Of a stretch of DNA of 64,000 bases, positions 12,534 to 24,859 are shown piece after piece. Made by a program: the position numbers and the translations under genes. This DNA is from Sthenelais limicola (Eukaryota; Annelida; Polychaeta; Phyllodocida; Sigalionidae): NCBI GenBank assembly GCA_942159475.1, contig OW804097.1, forward strand, positions 6,167,685 to 6,231,684, in the 5' to 3' direction. Under the pieces are notes generated by a model, which ran no database searches, was not told where the DNA came from, and worked only from the letters and a program-made list of their open reading frames with translations. Each line of letters opens with the position of its first letter. The first letter of the stretch is position 1.

Positions 12534-13080
12534 AATGTTGTTTTATGTTTGATGATTGGTGGTTATTTGCGGTTCAGTTTTACAAATGTAGCCACAGAAC
12601 AGCAAAGCTATAATAACTTCTATTCTCCACAAGTGAGTTAAAGATATGGAAATTTGGATCTACGGTTTGGTTCACAAGCAAGACATCAATAAATTATCTG
12701 AGTCTGGTCATGAAGATGTGTACCATGACACATATTGAAAAGTTTGGTTTTATATTCATGCCCACTTACACAAATAAATTTAGAGTATGGTCTGACGTTG
12801 GTATGGTATGAGAAGTTTAATATTCTAATACAAACAAACCAATTTAATTACACTTTTATCCATTACTTTTTGGTGGCTGAAAATACCAGTATTACATAGT
12901 GACTAGACCCATTTACAGAAGAATAAATCATGAAAGGTCTTCATGCATTGGGAGCATGGTAGCCCAATACCAAACAGAGCATGGCTATGTGCTGATTTAT
13001 ATTGTTCTCTCATACAGAGTGTACACATCATTACCGTATTAGCTACACAATATCTAAGCTCCTATATAAAGCTCTTAGGA
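12534..13080. promoter_or_regulatory. upstream block of the complete secreted gene
   Basis: It is the counterpart of 218-761 and partly of 16684-17230 and 18420-18860. It includes the recurrent motif near 12945-13010 (CATTGGGAGCATGGTAGCCC … GTTCTCTCATACAGAG). Conservation between copies could reflect either recent duplication or a shared promoter. At about 13081 it continues into sequence matching 7353 onward without the 6.6-kb insert. Confidence 0.45.
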
Positions 13081-13555
13081 TAGTAGTTTGCTTTGGTCTT
13101 TTTATTGCTTACACAACAGTAGCCACACTTTTGTAGTAACTCAACTATTTGTCTTCATCAGAAACTTATTATATATTCATCTAGGTTATCATAATTACTT
13201 CTTTTCACGCTGAAATACATCCCCAAAAGAGAACAACATTATGTTAGAGCCTATTTCAGGTCAACATGGATACAGTTGCCTTGCAACAACTCCAGGTTGC
13301 CAATTGACACGTTCAGTTCCATGGTGACACAACAGTGTTACCAGCTGAGCTAGGTGGAACTTTCTACTTTTGCACATTTGTTCAGTTGTGGTAGCGCAGT
13401 TGGTGAACCGAGTCATTTTCCAATGATAACACCAACAGAAAGACAACAATGGTCAGTATTATTTGTATTGATTTTATTGATGTCTTATTAATTTACATCA
13501 CTTACTACAAAATGGCATAGTAATATAATGAAAGATTACATTTACTGATTGACAG

Positions 13556-13930
13556 GAAATTAAACATTTTCGTGACTGGTTGTTAGACAGGCAAGTTCAT
13601 GATGAGATTCTGAGAATGACTCCAGAGCAGCTGAACGGATTCTTTTTCATGTACCTAAAAAAGAATTATGGGGGAAATATGGAACCAGATTCCATCACTA
13701 GTTTCCAACAAGGAATGACAGGTAAATAATTACTAGGCTATCTGTTTTAAATTAATATTACAGTTACAAGAATCCTAGAAAATAGGCCTACACCGCTACT
13801 CAATTGAAGACTAAGTTCCTGGTTTTATTTTATAGGTTTCTGCCAGAAAATAATTACCCAGAAAGTATCATAACATCAGTAAAATTTGCTTCATCTAGAG
13901 ATGTTCTGGCAGCCAAGTGTAAAAACAGGT
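13556..13930 (+). pseudogene. DUF3504/Crypton-type recombinase relic, right copy, truncated
   Basis: The block at 13556-13721 (acceptor TTGACAG, donor ACAG|GTAAAT) and the block from 13836 (acceptor TTTTATAG) match 7857-8022 and 8142 onward. Here the FASSRDVLAAKCKN stretch is open, where the left copy has an extra base. The joined frame still fails at the splice (phase mismatch gives a stop). Similarity ends abruptly near 13926, so the catalytic half is absent. Confidence 0.65.
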
Positions 13931-15224
13931 TCACCTGTGATTGGTCCATTTCCTTTTTCCGTAGAAACCTGACTGTTACCGAAGTGGCCTTGCTCGCTCG
14001 CCATGTGTTTGTATGCAGGAAAAGTGGATCAAAGCTGTGGGAAATGTGATCGGGAAATCGGTTATTACTCAGTTTCGATACGAGCAAGACCCTGTTGTAA
14101 TGGAGGTATTCGCATGGTAAGGCTTTCCCCTAGGCCTGGAGACATTGTTTCTGGCTATCAGAAGTCAGGAAGTGGCATTTTCAGACGATCAAGGGTGGTC
14201 AGGATTATAATGGTATTTTCGATTAGAAAGGAGGCGTGGCTTAATTTTTACGTTCTATGCTTAGGCATATACTATGCCACTAATTGTGCCTTGTTGTCCA
14301 GGTTACTATGGTCGAAGTACTTTAACTGAACATCAGGCCAGTCTAGAAGGCCTATTATTTGACTGGAAAGATGGGGAGCAGAATCAAGCGTCACTCATGT
14401 GTTGTCCATGTGATACCGCCGACCCACTTTCTATCACTGACTGCACAAAGCTTTAAAGACGGCTATACGCTACCCATGCATTGGGATCATGGTAGCCCAA
14501 TACCAAATAGAGCGTGGCCCCAGAGCATGGCTATGTGCTGAGTGTAGATATTATTAGAGTATTATAGCTTCAAACACCTTGTAAATCTGGTCTGATACTG
14601 TTTTAGTTTTGTCTTTGGTCGCTGACAAAAAAGTGATATATTATTACTATGGTGAATATAGATATATTATCTATAATAAAGAGGCATATACAATGCTCTT
14701 TTGTGGCTAATGCAAACATACAGTTGTTTTAAGGACATGGAGCATTACAATGGTTGTGAAACCTCCCACATGACTTCCAAATCATTTCCAACTTACCATA
14801 CATCCCATCAATCATATGGCTGCCATGAATATTATATAAACTAGGTTCAAATATAGGGTTTGTCAAAGAGATTATAATGATGTTTGACTCTGATGGCGAG
14901 CCCACACATTCAGACTTAACATTGGCTGTGATACTAATATATAGTGAAACTTAGCATGGGTTGCATCAGGACAGCAGGTCCCAGCTACACTAATGTTCTG
15001 ATTCCAAAAAAAAGGATCTGTGTGAAATTGGAATATACATTACATACATGGTTTCCCCATGGTCCTTGTATTGTATTGCATAATATTGTATTTATAACGT
15101 ATATGTAAGCCAGTAATATGATGGCTTTCACCATGGATAAGTTATTTCTACAATTGAATTTAATCTAAGCCAAGAAAATGGTTTTCCACTAGACATTTAT
15201 TGTAGCTGACATTCTCTTTATCAT
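13931..15224. other. intergenic with a relic of the upstream motif
   Basis: Beyond the point where the duplication ends, I see no gene. A partial upstream motif lies at 14475-14545 (CATTGGGATCATGGTAGCCC, then the CATGGCTATGTGCTGA part), followed by text also found near 17220 (GGTCTGATACTGTTTTAG). This indicates an old, gutted duplication unit. Confidence 0.45.
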
Positions 15225-16683
15225 CTACTGCTTGCCAGGGAATGTGATGATGTACCTCTCATCTGTAACCCCATTTGTGGTAACAGCCAGGCCCCTCAGT
15301 GAGCCCTCTCCCCAGGTGTCATGGTGGACAACAAAGTCCAATGAGTTGACACCTTTAGCATCAGGGGTTCCTCTAGGTCTCCTGTAGTACATGTGAAAAC
15401 AGAAATCTGAACTCTGCAGGGCAAACCTGGAAAAAGACATACAAAACTGATTAATTGATCGCAATCTTTATTTGATGTATTAAATGAACATTTTGTAACT
15501 AAATTGGCTGCATGTGACTTATCATGATGTTGATTATATCACTATATCCTTGTAATAATATGACAATTAAATATGGTGATTATCTACTATATCTAATAGT
15601 GAGTACATTAAGTAGTAACTAACACATCCACACAGGTTTGAATATAGTAGTGTAGTCAGGGAGGTATATACAAGGGAGTAGCAACGAACAATATGCGTGG
15701 GTGGCATATAGTTGAAAGTAATGCCACTACTACTACTAGCGCCAACTATTTATAAGTTCATCACTAGTATGCTCTTCCCTGGTAAAGGGCAATCAAACTA
15801 CCTGGGCTATATGTGGTACTATTGCCGACAACAGTACTGCAGTGTCACCTGGCATGCAGTGGCTAAATTAAGTCCAAGTTGCGGATATTTTAGTTCAGTC
15901 AATGAGTCGTTGCTACTCCCTTGTATATACCTCCCTGGTGTAGTGAAGGTTTTTATTTCTGCAGGATGAATCTCCCAATCCTTTACATGATCTGACACTT
16001 TCTGATCAACGTTAACAAAACATTGTTCCCAATGCAGAAGGTGATTACGTCATAGATTATATTATATTATTTCTATTATCTCAGGGAAGATTATGACAGT
16101 TTAAATACTGTTCAAAAGTTTCAGTGAAATGACATTGTATTTTTTTCATCTATGTTTAAGAGGATGAGAAATATGGGAGGACTAACCTGACATGTACATA
16201 ACTAACCCTCTCTCCTGGCTTCAGCACACCTTTAGTTCCAGTAAAATTAGCATTCACTGCAGGATTGACTCTAACAGACCAGCCAAGGTAAAATACAGGA
16301 CTCCCGAGGTAGTTGGCATATTCATAGAATAACTCAAACTCAATGATATCTGTTGCGTCAGCTTGGATATTAACGTAGGGTGCAAAGGTGATTCTATCAT
16401 CAGTGTATGTCTCAAATGGGTTAGACATAGCTGCAGACAGATCAAGACCATAGGATGTTTGGAAGTACAAAAACATGTCCTGTGTTACCGCCTCCAGACT
16501 TCCCCTGCAGTCTCCCATGGCTTTCCTCATGTCAGACTTGCTGCCAGATTGTGGGATCCGTCCATTGAAGGCTCCGTAGAACATCCGAGGGATGAGGGGA
16601 CTGGAGGACTGGTCAGTGCATGTGTCTTGTCCAGTCACTGACTGAACTATGAGGACACAGGCCAGTCCAAGATACCTCCACAT
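15225..16683 (-). CDS. secreted protein of unknown family, second complete copy
   Basis: Exon 1 is 16683-16187 (497 nt, donor CAG|GTTAGT) and exon 2 is 15426-15225 (202 nt, acceptor TTTTCCAG, stop TAG). The architecture, exon 1 length and split arginine codon are the same as in the 10-12.5-kb copy. The product is 232 residues with a signal peptide (MWRYLGLACVLIVQSVTG), conserved CTDQSSSPLIPRMFYG, and the C-terminal block WGEGSLRGLAV…TFPGKQ. It is clearly more diverged from the other two copies than they are from each other, so this is an older duplicate. It is intact. Function is unknown. Confidence 0.8.
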
Positions 16684-17975
16684 GATCTTCTTTTATATTT
16701 GTTGAAGTGCCACTGTCAGTTCAGATTCCCAAATTTAACCACAGAACAGCAAGACTATGTTAACTGTTCTACACAAGTTAGTAGAAGTGATGCAAACTGG
16801 GGTATATATTAGGTGCACAAGCAAAGGTTCACTAAACTATTTGAGCTTGGTCATGAAGATATGTACCATGGGGCATATTGAACAATCTATTTTTTTGTTT
16901 TGCACAATTGCACAAATAAACCCAAGATATGGTCTGACATTGGTATGACATGAGAACAATTTACCATTGTGATACAAACAAACCAATTAGCAATCCAAAT
17001 TTACTTTTATCCACAGAATCTTGTGGTTTTATTTGTTTGGTTGTAAACACCAGTGTTGCAAACATTGGTGACTAGACCCGTTTACAGAAGAATGAATTAT
17101 GAAAAGTATTCATGCATTGTGAGCTCGGCCACCCAGTACCAAACGGAGCATGGCTATGTACTGATTAATATTGTTCTCTCATACAGAGTGTACACATTAT
17201 TAGAGTATTAGTTTCAAACAGCTTGTCCATCTGGTCAGATACTGTTTTAGTTTGGTTTTTGGCTACTGACAATACAGTGGTACACTACCCACACAGAGGT
17301 AAGAATAATATAAGGCACACAGGGTTTTACAATGATACAGGTAAAACAGATAATCTTAGGTTAATCATACATCATGGAAGGTATTCATGCATTGTGAGCA
17401 TGGAAGCCCAATACCAAACAGAGCATGATTATGAGCTGATTTATATTGTTCTCTCATACAGAGTGTAGACATTATTAACATACTAGCTAGACTATATCTA
17501 AGCAGTATCAACTGGTATGATAGTACTCTCGTTTGGTTATTTGTTGCATACAAAATAGAAGCTGTACAGCGGTAGTACCTAAACTATTTGTCTTCATCAC
17601 AAACTTGTTAAATCTTCATCAGGTGTATCCCAAATATAGTAATATGTAATATGTAGTTCAACTACTTCCAACTACAACTATATTACAACTACTTCTAAGC
17701 TGGTCTTGGTATTAATATCAATACCAATAAATAATCATAAATAACTAGAAATGATACAGAATAAATGTACAAATTAATGTCAAACTATTCACCAAAATCA
17801 GGGACCCACAAACCATGCACAAATCGAAATATTCAGTAAAAATGACTCTAATTATACATAAATCGATAGAAATGTACAAATATACTCTAGACTATTCACA
17901 TATGTCAACCGAATGTATCCAAGGTTGTAACAACCCTCGGTATGGCCATAAATACATGTTAGAAAAAAATTAAAA
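16684..17975. other. upstream region of the second copy plus a second motif block
   Basis: The segment to about 17240 is homologous to 12534-13080. A second run of the motif follows at 17370-17480 (CATTGTGAGCATGGAAGCCC…TCTCTCATACAGAGTGTAGA), so the upstream block is itself duplicated in tandem. No coding region is seen. Confidence 0.5.
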
Positions 17976-17977
17976 TT

Positions 17978-18165
17978 GGTAGGTGACCGACAATCGGTCA
18001 CCCTCCTGACAATAAATTTACATTATTGTCGGGAGGGGGTCACGACAAGGCACCGACGAAATGCACAGGTTGACCGATTGTCCATCACCCTGTGACTGAT
18101 TGTCCGTCGCCCGGTATCCACTTGACCGATTGTCAGTCCCCCCTAGTGACTGACAATCAGTCACC
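17978..18165. repeat. cluster of short palindromes built on GACCGATTGTC
   Basis: GTGACCGACAATCGGTCAC is an almost perfect palindrome (about 17986-18001). It is followed by a hairpin with arms CCTGACAATAA and TTATTGTCGGG, and then three more forms of TGACCGATTGTC or TGACTGATTGTC in both orientations. The density is far above background. It may be a protein-binding cluster or the debris of a foldback element. Confidence 0.6.
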
Positions 18166-18419
18166 GTTTGTTGTGCAAGTGGATAACGGGCTTTATTCTC
18201 ATCTTCGTCTACCTTATAGATTCTATGTGTGTGTAATACTACAGAAGCTCTCATTTTCAGTTCACACATTAAAAATAGCATAGAAAGAGACCCTCCTTCG
18301 GAAATATTTTGCCTGTGTATAAACGCCTTGTGTATACACAGCCAATTTATTATTTATGTATTAAAGTTGACTTGTTCTAAGCCAAACATAATTTAAGGTT
18401 TATTGATAAAACTACCTTT

Positions 18420-18870
18420 CCTCTCACCGTGTGTTTTATATTTGATGATAACTTTTTCACATGTAACCACAGAACTACCAAGTTATACTAACTTTTATTC
18501 TCCACAACTAAGTTAAAGAGCTGCAAATTTACACATATATAAACTTAAATTATGGTATAAGACAGAGAACAAATTTAACATAGTATTCCTAACAAACCAG
18601 TTAGTAATCCAAATATACTTTTATCTATAGGTTTTTGTAATTATTGGGTGGTTGTATAGATTGATAACTTGGCCCATTTACAGTTGAACTCTCGGGGGAA
18701 AAGCCTTCAATGATCAGTAGGCCTACCAAACGGAGCATGGCTATGTGCTATTTTGTTCTCTCAAACAGATTGTACACATTCTAAGCGTATAACCTACGCA
18801 ATATCTAAGCGTGTAAGGCTGGTATGATACTAGTTTTCTTTGATTTTTGGTTGCTTACATTTACCTCAAC
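18420..18870. other. orphan upstream block of a lost secreted-gene copy
   Basis: It matches the region upstream of exon 1 in the other copies (TTTTATATTTGATGATAAC, then AACCACAGAAC, then TATTCTCCACAA, then ACTTTTATC, then AACGGAGCATGGCTATGTGC), but no exon 1 lies beside it at 18300-18420. It marks a fourth unit whose coding part was lost. Confidence 0.5.
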
Positions 18871-19867
18871 AATGAAACTAGAAATTTGATGTGAATTGGT
18901 CAGCTGGACCACTAGCGACTACCCCGCCCTCTGAGAAGAGGCGGACTGCCACGGAACTAAAAATCAAAGCTGTCGCAGGATATCTCGGTCCTTCCCAGTA
19001 CTGTCCAGGTCAAATGGATCGTCCAGTCAAGCAACTTTAACAACCCGTACGGCAAACGCGTTGGTGTCAATCGAAAGTTATGATTGTATAATAATTTTTT
19101 TACTGGAGGAATACATACGTTTATGGTACACAAACATCAGAATCAGCACTTCATTATTGGCAATATCGCGTGACCATTCCGATCCCTTATTCCATTCCGT
19201 ACCGGCTCCATAACGTCACCGGAAGTCACATTCACGCTAATATACGTAACCGGCAAATGGGATATATTCGAAATGGATAGCGGTATTGTTGATATGTTTA
19301 AAGGGTGGGTGGCGTTGACGTACACAGCACATTGTGGTGTGTACGTCTACGGTATTTAACACTAAATCAAATGGATATTGTAGGTAGGAGGGATATACAG
19401 AGTGGGAGGGGGGGGGGGGGGCGGCGGGGGACAATCCTTTATTTTTAAATATAAAAACCATCTAAAAGCCTTCAGATCTGGTGAAATATTATAACCAATT
19501 TACTTCCTACAAATAAATACCTTGTGCGGTTACTTTCTGGATCCTATAAATGTAGTACACCCCCCCCCCCCCCCCCCCCAACCACGGACAATTGGTGTCA
19601 ATGCTTGAGTAAGAGGTAACCTCATGTGGTCAGGGGGTTAGGACATAACTAAACTAAACTTCCCAATTGGGGTTACATATCTCAACTCTATAAACAGGAA
19701 AACAATCTAAAGAGATGTATTTGAATATTCCTGCATCTGGCATATACATGACTATAGCAAAATACGTTTACCCGATTTTATATTTCTTTTTTGATATTTT
19801 AGAATTTTCTAACACTTCATCTTTAACAATTTGACGATTCATTACGAATAAAACATCATTTCAACGA
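18871..19867. other. intergenic with hairpin and homopolymer runs
   Basis: No gene is seen. A perfect 10-bp hairpin GACGTACACA/TGTGTACGTC lies at 19317-19347. A 14-base G run is at 19408-19421 and a 20-base C run at 19560-19579. The 18890-19260 part is relatively GC-rich and could hold an exon or promoter, but I cannot support one. Confidence 0.45.
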
Positions 19868-20330
19868 TTGATTGAATTGAATTGAATTGAAAAATCTATT
19901 ATTTGTCAATAATAAAATAACAGTTACATAGAAAATGACAAGCAAGTCGACAGACTTCTGAGATAATCCCAGTTCTTCCAGACGTTCCAGTGTTGTCTCA
20001 TATCCAAACCATGTTTTCATATCTTATACACCTGCTCGACATACTTATTAACCTTTGTTTTTAATCATTTTCTGTTTTTCTGATCAAACACCGCATTGTA
20101 TTTCAATACACAGTACCTCTTTTTAATTTCATTTAAAAAGGCCTTAAACACAATGTTGTTTTCATGGAATAATTTCTGTCGATGAATATAGGTTTTGGCC
20201 ATTTGGATAATCTAATTAATAAATAATTCTGTTTTAACTTCCACCGCCGGCTGAGGTATTTTCCTGTAATAAACTCGGTTCCATATCTTGAATATATCAC
20301 TATAAAACATATTAACAATCCTTGGGCTTA
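19868..20330 (-). pseudogene. 3' fragment of a non-LTR retrotransposon
   Basis: Read on the minus strand, the segment from about 20330 to 20065 encodes the C-terminal tail found after the reverse transcriptase of L2/Rex-type LINEs (AKTYIHRQKLFHENNIVFKA, …EIKKRYCVLK) and stops near 20065. One upstream stop breaks it. The 3' end at 19868-19890 is a short tandem repeat (CAATT units on the minus strand), as expected for LINEs that end in microsatellites instead of poly(A). The rest of the element is absent. Confidence 0.55.
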
Positions 20331-20410
20331 TTTCTACCAAGAAAAATGTTAATTAGCCTACATCCATATTATGAAATTTTCCATTATTTGGAACCAAGCA
20401 GTGTTTTCAT

Positions 20411-21255
20411 CTTTCAGAGCTCTAGCAATCCACATAATTCTGTCCAAAAGGATAGCCTATAGATATCTTTGATTATCTTTAAATATGGCCACCATGCACT
20501 GGCCTTCAAAACTGTCATATATTAGCTCCTGTGTCCTTACCAGGAACAGCTAGGAACTGTCAAAAAGCACATTTCCCTTGTTAACAAGGTGGAAGGTGGT
20601 TTCCTTAAGCGCCAGATAAATCGGAAAAACAACTATTCTTATTTTTTTGTTGGCCTTAAAATTAGATTAGTGACTATATCATGATCTGCATTTGTATCTT
20701 TAGATACTTTTCTGATTGGGACTTCTTTCCCATTTAAACCTATGGGGCTATATTCCTTTGGGTTTTTTTTTAAATAGTTTATTCTGCGGAAAACATTATA
20801 CTGCATGGAAACTATTCTCAGTTACACAGATTTGCTTTGAAGTTTGAAAAATATCATCATATATAGTAAATTATATGCTGTTACCTGGTGGCTCAAACCT
20901 ACACTGTGTCACTTACATGCCATTAGTTCCCTATGGTGCCGCCGCAAGACTTTCGCGCATAAAATGTCCATTCAGTTCCATTGGAGAAGCTCACTTGAGC
21001 CTGAATCGTAGGCTACTAATTAAGGTGACTCAGTAGTGATTTTGATTATTGATGAATTTTTCTAAAATTTTTACCAATGATAGTTGACATGAAATAATCA
21101 TTATTGAGTTGAAAAAAAACATAGGTCACCAGGCTAGTTTTCATGCGATGGCAGTATGGAGATAATAATAATGAATCATATTTGAGTAATTTTACTACAT
21201 TTGAGTGATTTATTAACATAATTCGTTTGAAATGGTTCTGACATGAATTCAGACA
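20411..21255. other. intergenic, nothing recognised
   Basis: AT-rich sequence without recognisable genes or repeats. Confidence 0.35.
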
Positions 21256-22309
21256 GGGGCCATCCACAAATGACGTCATGCTTTTTTTGGCCATTTTTTA
21301 CCCCCCCTCCCCCCCATGTCATGTTTTGTCACACTGTTCCAGACCCCCCCTTAAAAATGATAAAAAATGATGTCATGTTTGCAGCACCCCCCCCCTTCCA
21401 TACAAACACAACTCCCCCTTTTAAAAAAGCTTATAATCAATTAGGTATAGCAATTCAATAAAATATGCAGACCCCATTATTAGAACTATGATCCACAACA
21501 TTGAAATCTCCATATTAAAAATCTAAGCCCCTGAACTTGAATAGGCTACTTCACAAATTCATTTAGTACATTATTGACCACTCTGTTAAGATTAGTTTTC
21601 TACCCACCAATGTATGTGGGTCTAATGAGTTGCACATGTGCACAGAGATTGGGGTTAATCACGCACTCACTGAATATGTGAGTGGCCTATTAATCACTGG
21701 GGCTGGACAAAATTTGACCAGATGGTGGCACTAGTTGCCATCAGAAAACCCCATTGATTCTTAGGCTGTTACAGGGCGCCCCAAGGGTTTGGCAGTGATA
21801 AAATTTAAAAAAAACATTAAATCTGACTTACATATTGTGCAAAGTTATGGAGACTATATTTTAGGATGTAGTAATGGAACATAGCACATCAAAGGCTTTA
21901 AACAAGATAAAGTCAGTGTAGTCTCACAGGGGTCAGTTCTATGATCACTTTTCTTCATGATATATATTATAGACTTTATTTATTTAAAGTGGCACTTGCC
22001 GATCGCAAAACCCATTTATGAGAGTTTGGTCAAAATTACAGAAAATCAGTACAATAGAACCTCCTTTACCCATGGCCATCCGGATTTGATCATATAAACA
22101 CTTATTTCTTTGGTATTTTCCGAATTTTCATGTTGAAAATTATATTGGACTGCCAGACCAAAATGACCCGGGTACAGTGTGGCTGTTACACATTCTGTAA
22201 CGGCTGTCATTGACGCATTGTCAGAGTGAACATCATGATATAAACAAAGCTATATACCGTAAAGTACTCTTTCTCACTGGATGTATATATAACTAGTAAA
22301 GTACCCGTC

Positions 22310-22560
22310 CTCCGGACGGTCACCCTCTCTCCCCACACTTCCACCTCTCCCTCTTTTCCCTCCCCCTGTTCTCTGACTTTCATACCTGTTTTTCTCTCCC
22401 AACCCGATTCCACCCCTGCTCTCCTTCCCTCTTCCTCATGCTCCCCCTCCTGCTTTCTCTCCCTCTCCTCTCTCCCTTCCCTTACATCCTCGCCCTCCTC
22501 TCTTTCCCTCCTCTTCTTTCCCTCCCCCTTCCCCTTTTCTATTTCTACACCCCTCTGCAT
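22310..22560. repeat. pyrimidine-rich low-complexity tract
   Basis: Nearly all C and T on the plus strand. The open frame it creates on the minus strand (Arg/Glu/Gly-rich) is a composition artefact. The tract could form triplex DNA. Confidence 0.8.
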
Positions 22561-23537
22561 GTGGGCCAGATTTTCAGAAAATGTACAATTCACATTCACC
22601 AATCCTCTCAAATAACCCAAATTTCAGACGAAAATAAAGTTCAAAATACAGTTCAATCTAACTAAACCAGTGTTCCCGAAAACTTTTTACTGACGTCAGC
22701 CAATGTGGCCGACGTGAACAAGCCCCACGCCGGCCATTTGTCAATGACGTAGGCCATTTTTTACCTACAAAAAAAATTGTAATGGTACCTGCAAATTCAC
22801 ATGAAAAAAACACCTATGACGGAAACCTTATTTGACAACACCTATGGCCGAATTTCACCTATGTCAAGGCAGGAGTAGGCCTAATAAAGACTAGGGGGTA
22901 TGGGGGCATGCCCCCCGGAATTTTTTAAAAACAAGCAATGAAATGGTGCCTTCTGGGGACATTTTAACATCATTTTCTAGTAATCTGAAACTCACTCTCT
23001 GGTACATTTTAAGTATTTAGGGGTTAAATATTATCTGGATATCAACATAACTTTCCCAGTTTGATTCCCATAATACAGTTTTATTATTCACAGAAATTTG
23101 GATGAACTGCTTCTAGGCAAGGGGAAAATATTTTATCACTTGGTATTAGCATGTGTATAATTCGGCCCCACATGCAAATTAATAACATTCTATTTTCATA
23201 GTATACAATTCCAGGCGGGGGCTTCATCAGTAGGCCTATGCATGTATAGGTAATTAGAATATTAATACTTTTCACATCAAACCAAATGTTAGCCTACATT
23301 GAAGGTGACAACGACGTCGGCCAAAGTGGCCGACGTGAAAAGAGTAGACGTCGGCCAATGAAATTTTACGTCGTGCCGACGTCTTTTCGGGAACACTGCT
23401 AAACAGATTGCTAGAATCAATGCAATGCCTAACATACTCAAATTTACCTAGTATTGGCCAAATTACAGCCTAATTGATCAGAATTACCAAATGTGGACAG
23501 TTGCCAATTGTGCATTTTCTGAAAATATGACCCATGT
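22560..23537. mobile_element. second copy of the 248-bp MITE, split by an insertion
   Basis: The left half, 22560-22667, matches 1484-1595, and the right half, 23399-23537, matches 1595-1731, including the terminal TTTTCTGAAAATATGACCCAT. The interruption at 22668-23398 is a separate element. The order of insertion is therefore clear: MITE first, then the 731-bp element. Confidence 0.8.
22668..23398. mobile_element. 731-bp non-autonomous element, CAGTGTTCCCGAAAA termini, CTAAAC duplication
   Basis: Perfect 15-bp inverted termini (CAGTGTTCCCGAAAA) are flanked by CTAAAC on both sides (22662-22667 and 23399-23404). Subterminal iterations of GACGTCGGCC and GGCCGACGT occur in both orientations near both ends, the usual pattern of transposase-binding sites. 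There is no transposase gene. The CAGTG terminus recalls hAT, but the 6-bp duplication is not the 8 bp of hAT, so the superfamily is open. Confidence 0.75.
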
Positions 23538-23719
23538 GTTTAGGTCCCCCTGGACGTAGGTTGTGGAAAATGATGTAGTATCTCACAGGGGCTTTCCCGT
23601 CCTATAAATAGAGTGTAGAGATCGCAATTTAAAAAGGCTTCAAAATCACATTTTCACCCCAGATACCTTCACAAACCACATACGACGACATCCAGAGAGG
23701 GGGGGACACACCTCTACCG

Positions 23720-24560
23720 ATGAGTAAAGTGGTTTATAATACAACAAATTCCGAGAACATTCGGGGAAAAAGAAACCCCTCTTTCCCTTATATGGATTTC
23801 TACCTCTTTTCGAAGAAATCGCTCTACCCTTATATTATATGGATGTGTATTCAATCTGCCCAAAGGCTATGGGGTGCATTTCTTACCAAAAATCAGCATA
23901 TTGAAATTATTTTAAAGAAGTGGATATAGGTTTAAACATATAAAACAAACTGATACATGCAAGTTTCCTGCTGAGGTTTGCGGAGGTTTGTGTACATTTT
24001 TGTGACGTTGTGTGTCAGTGCGTCATTATGACCTAGTTACTGCTATTTCAAAATGAAACCATGTCATGCCTTCACTGTGGTCATCTCGCATTGAGTAACC
24101 ATGATAAAAAGCAACCCAGGATAAGTAGAAACAATTTGAAATGAGTTTGAGAACACCTGATATAGCTTGAACTAAATTCTTGTTATATTTTACACAAATC
24201 CCGATTTTTATTCCCAGTGACCTTTGCCACTTTAATAAATGCAGTCTAAGGCTACCACTCAAGTTACATTACACCTGTTTCTATTCATTTATTTCTAAAG
24301 TTAAGTTTAAGGCCAATACATTATTTAAATTATTATAGAAAAAAACACAATATCCATTAGGGTTGTCTTCACATGGTGCCATTGTTGAAGTTTGATATTC
24401 AAGAAAAATGAAATGATCTGGATATATTTCTAGATATCGAGGCCATAGAAGCATGCGTCCAGTAATCTTCTATTCCAAGATGTATTACAAATGAATTTTT
24501 CTTAGAGCACAAGTTTCCCAATCACGGTAGTCTTTTGATTGAAAAAATATAAAAACATGA
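23720..24560. other. interior of the 3.4-kb interval, no gene
   Basis: AT-rich with no recognised coding region; short open frames only. Confidence 0.35.
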
Positions 24561-24859
24561 TGTCATACATGAGTTGACCCCCCCTCCCCCCATTGTCATG
24601 CCTTGTCATAGAAACTCAACCCCCCCTCCCCCCCTAGGGCATGACGTCATTTGTGGATGGCCCCACATCAAATTTTACTCAGACATTCAACATATATATA
24701 CTTATCATCAGACAATGTTTTTTTTCCTCAGATCCTGAGTTAGCCCCCTAGAAGCCCCCTAGTGGCAGTATGGGGCAGTAGCAAAATTGACTTTGACTGA
24801 TGACAATCAGTGTTTTTAAAAAAAACTGTTTGATGAATATTTTTAAAATTTAATATGAA

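Larger units (their letters stand above)
21256..24664. mobile_element. 3.4-kb interval bounded by perfect 26-bp inverted repeats
   Basis: The left terminus starts GGGGCCATCCACAAATGACG (21256-21281) and the right terminus (24639-24664) is its exact reverse complement over 26 bp. Both carry the palindrome TGACGTCA and lead into long C runs. ACA flanks both sides, a possible 3-bp duplication. The inside holds no transposase but contains at least two nested elements. The two ends could belong to one composite element or to two solo copies of a MITE family; I favour one element at modest confidence. Confidence 0.55.

Noticed and set aside
22207..22620. 137-codon minus-strand ORF rich in Arg, Glu and Gly
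   Set aside because: It is the translation of a pyrimidine-rich low-complexity tract, with no splice signals or domain.
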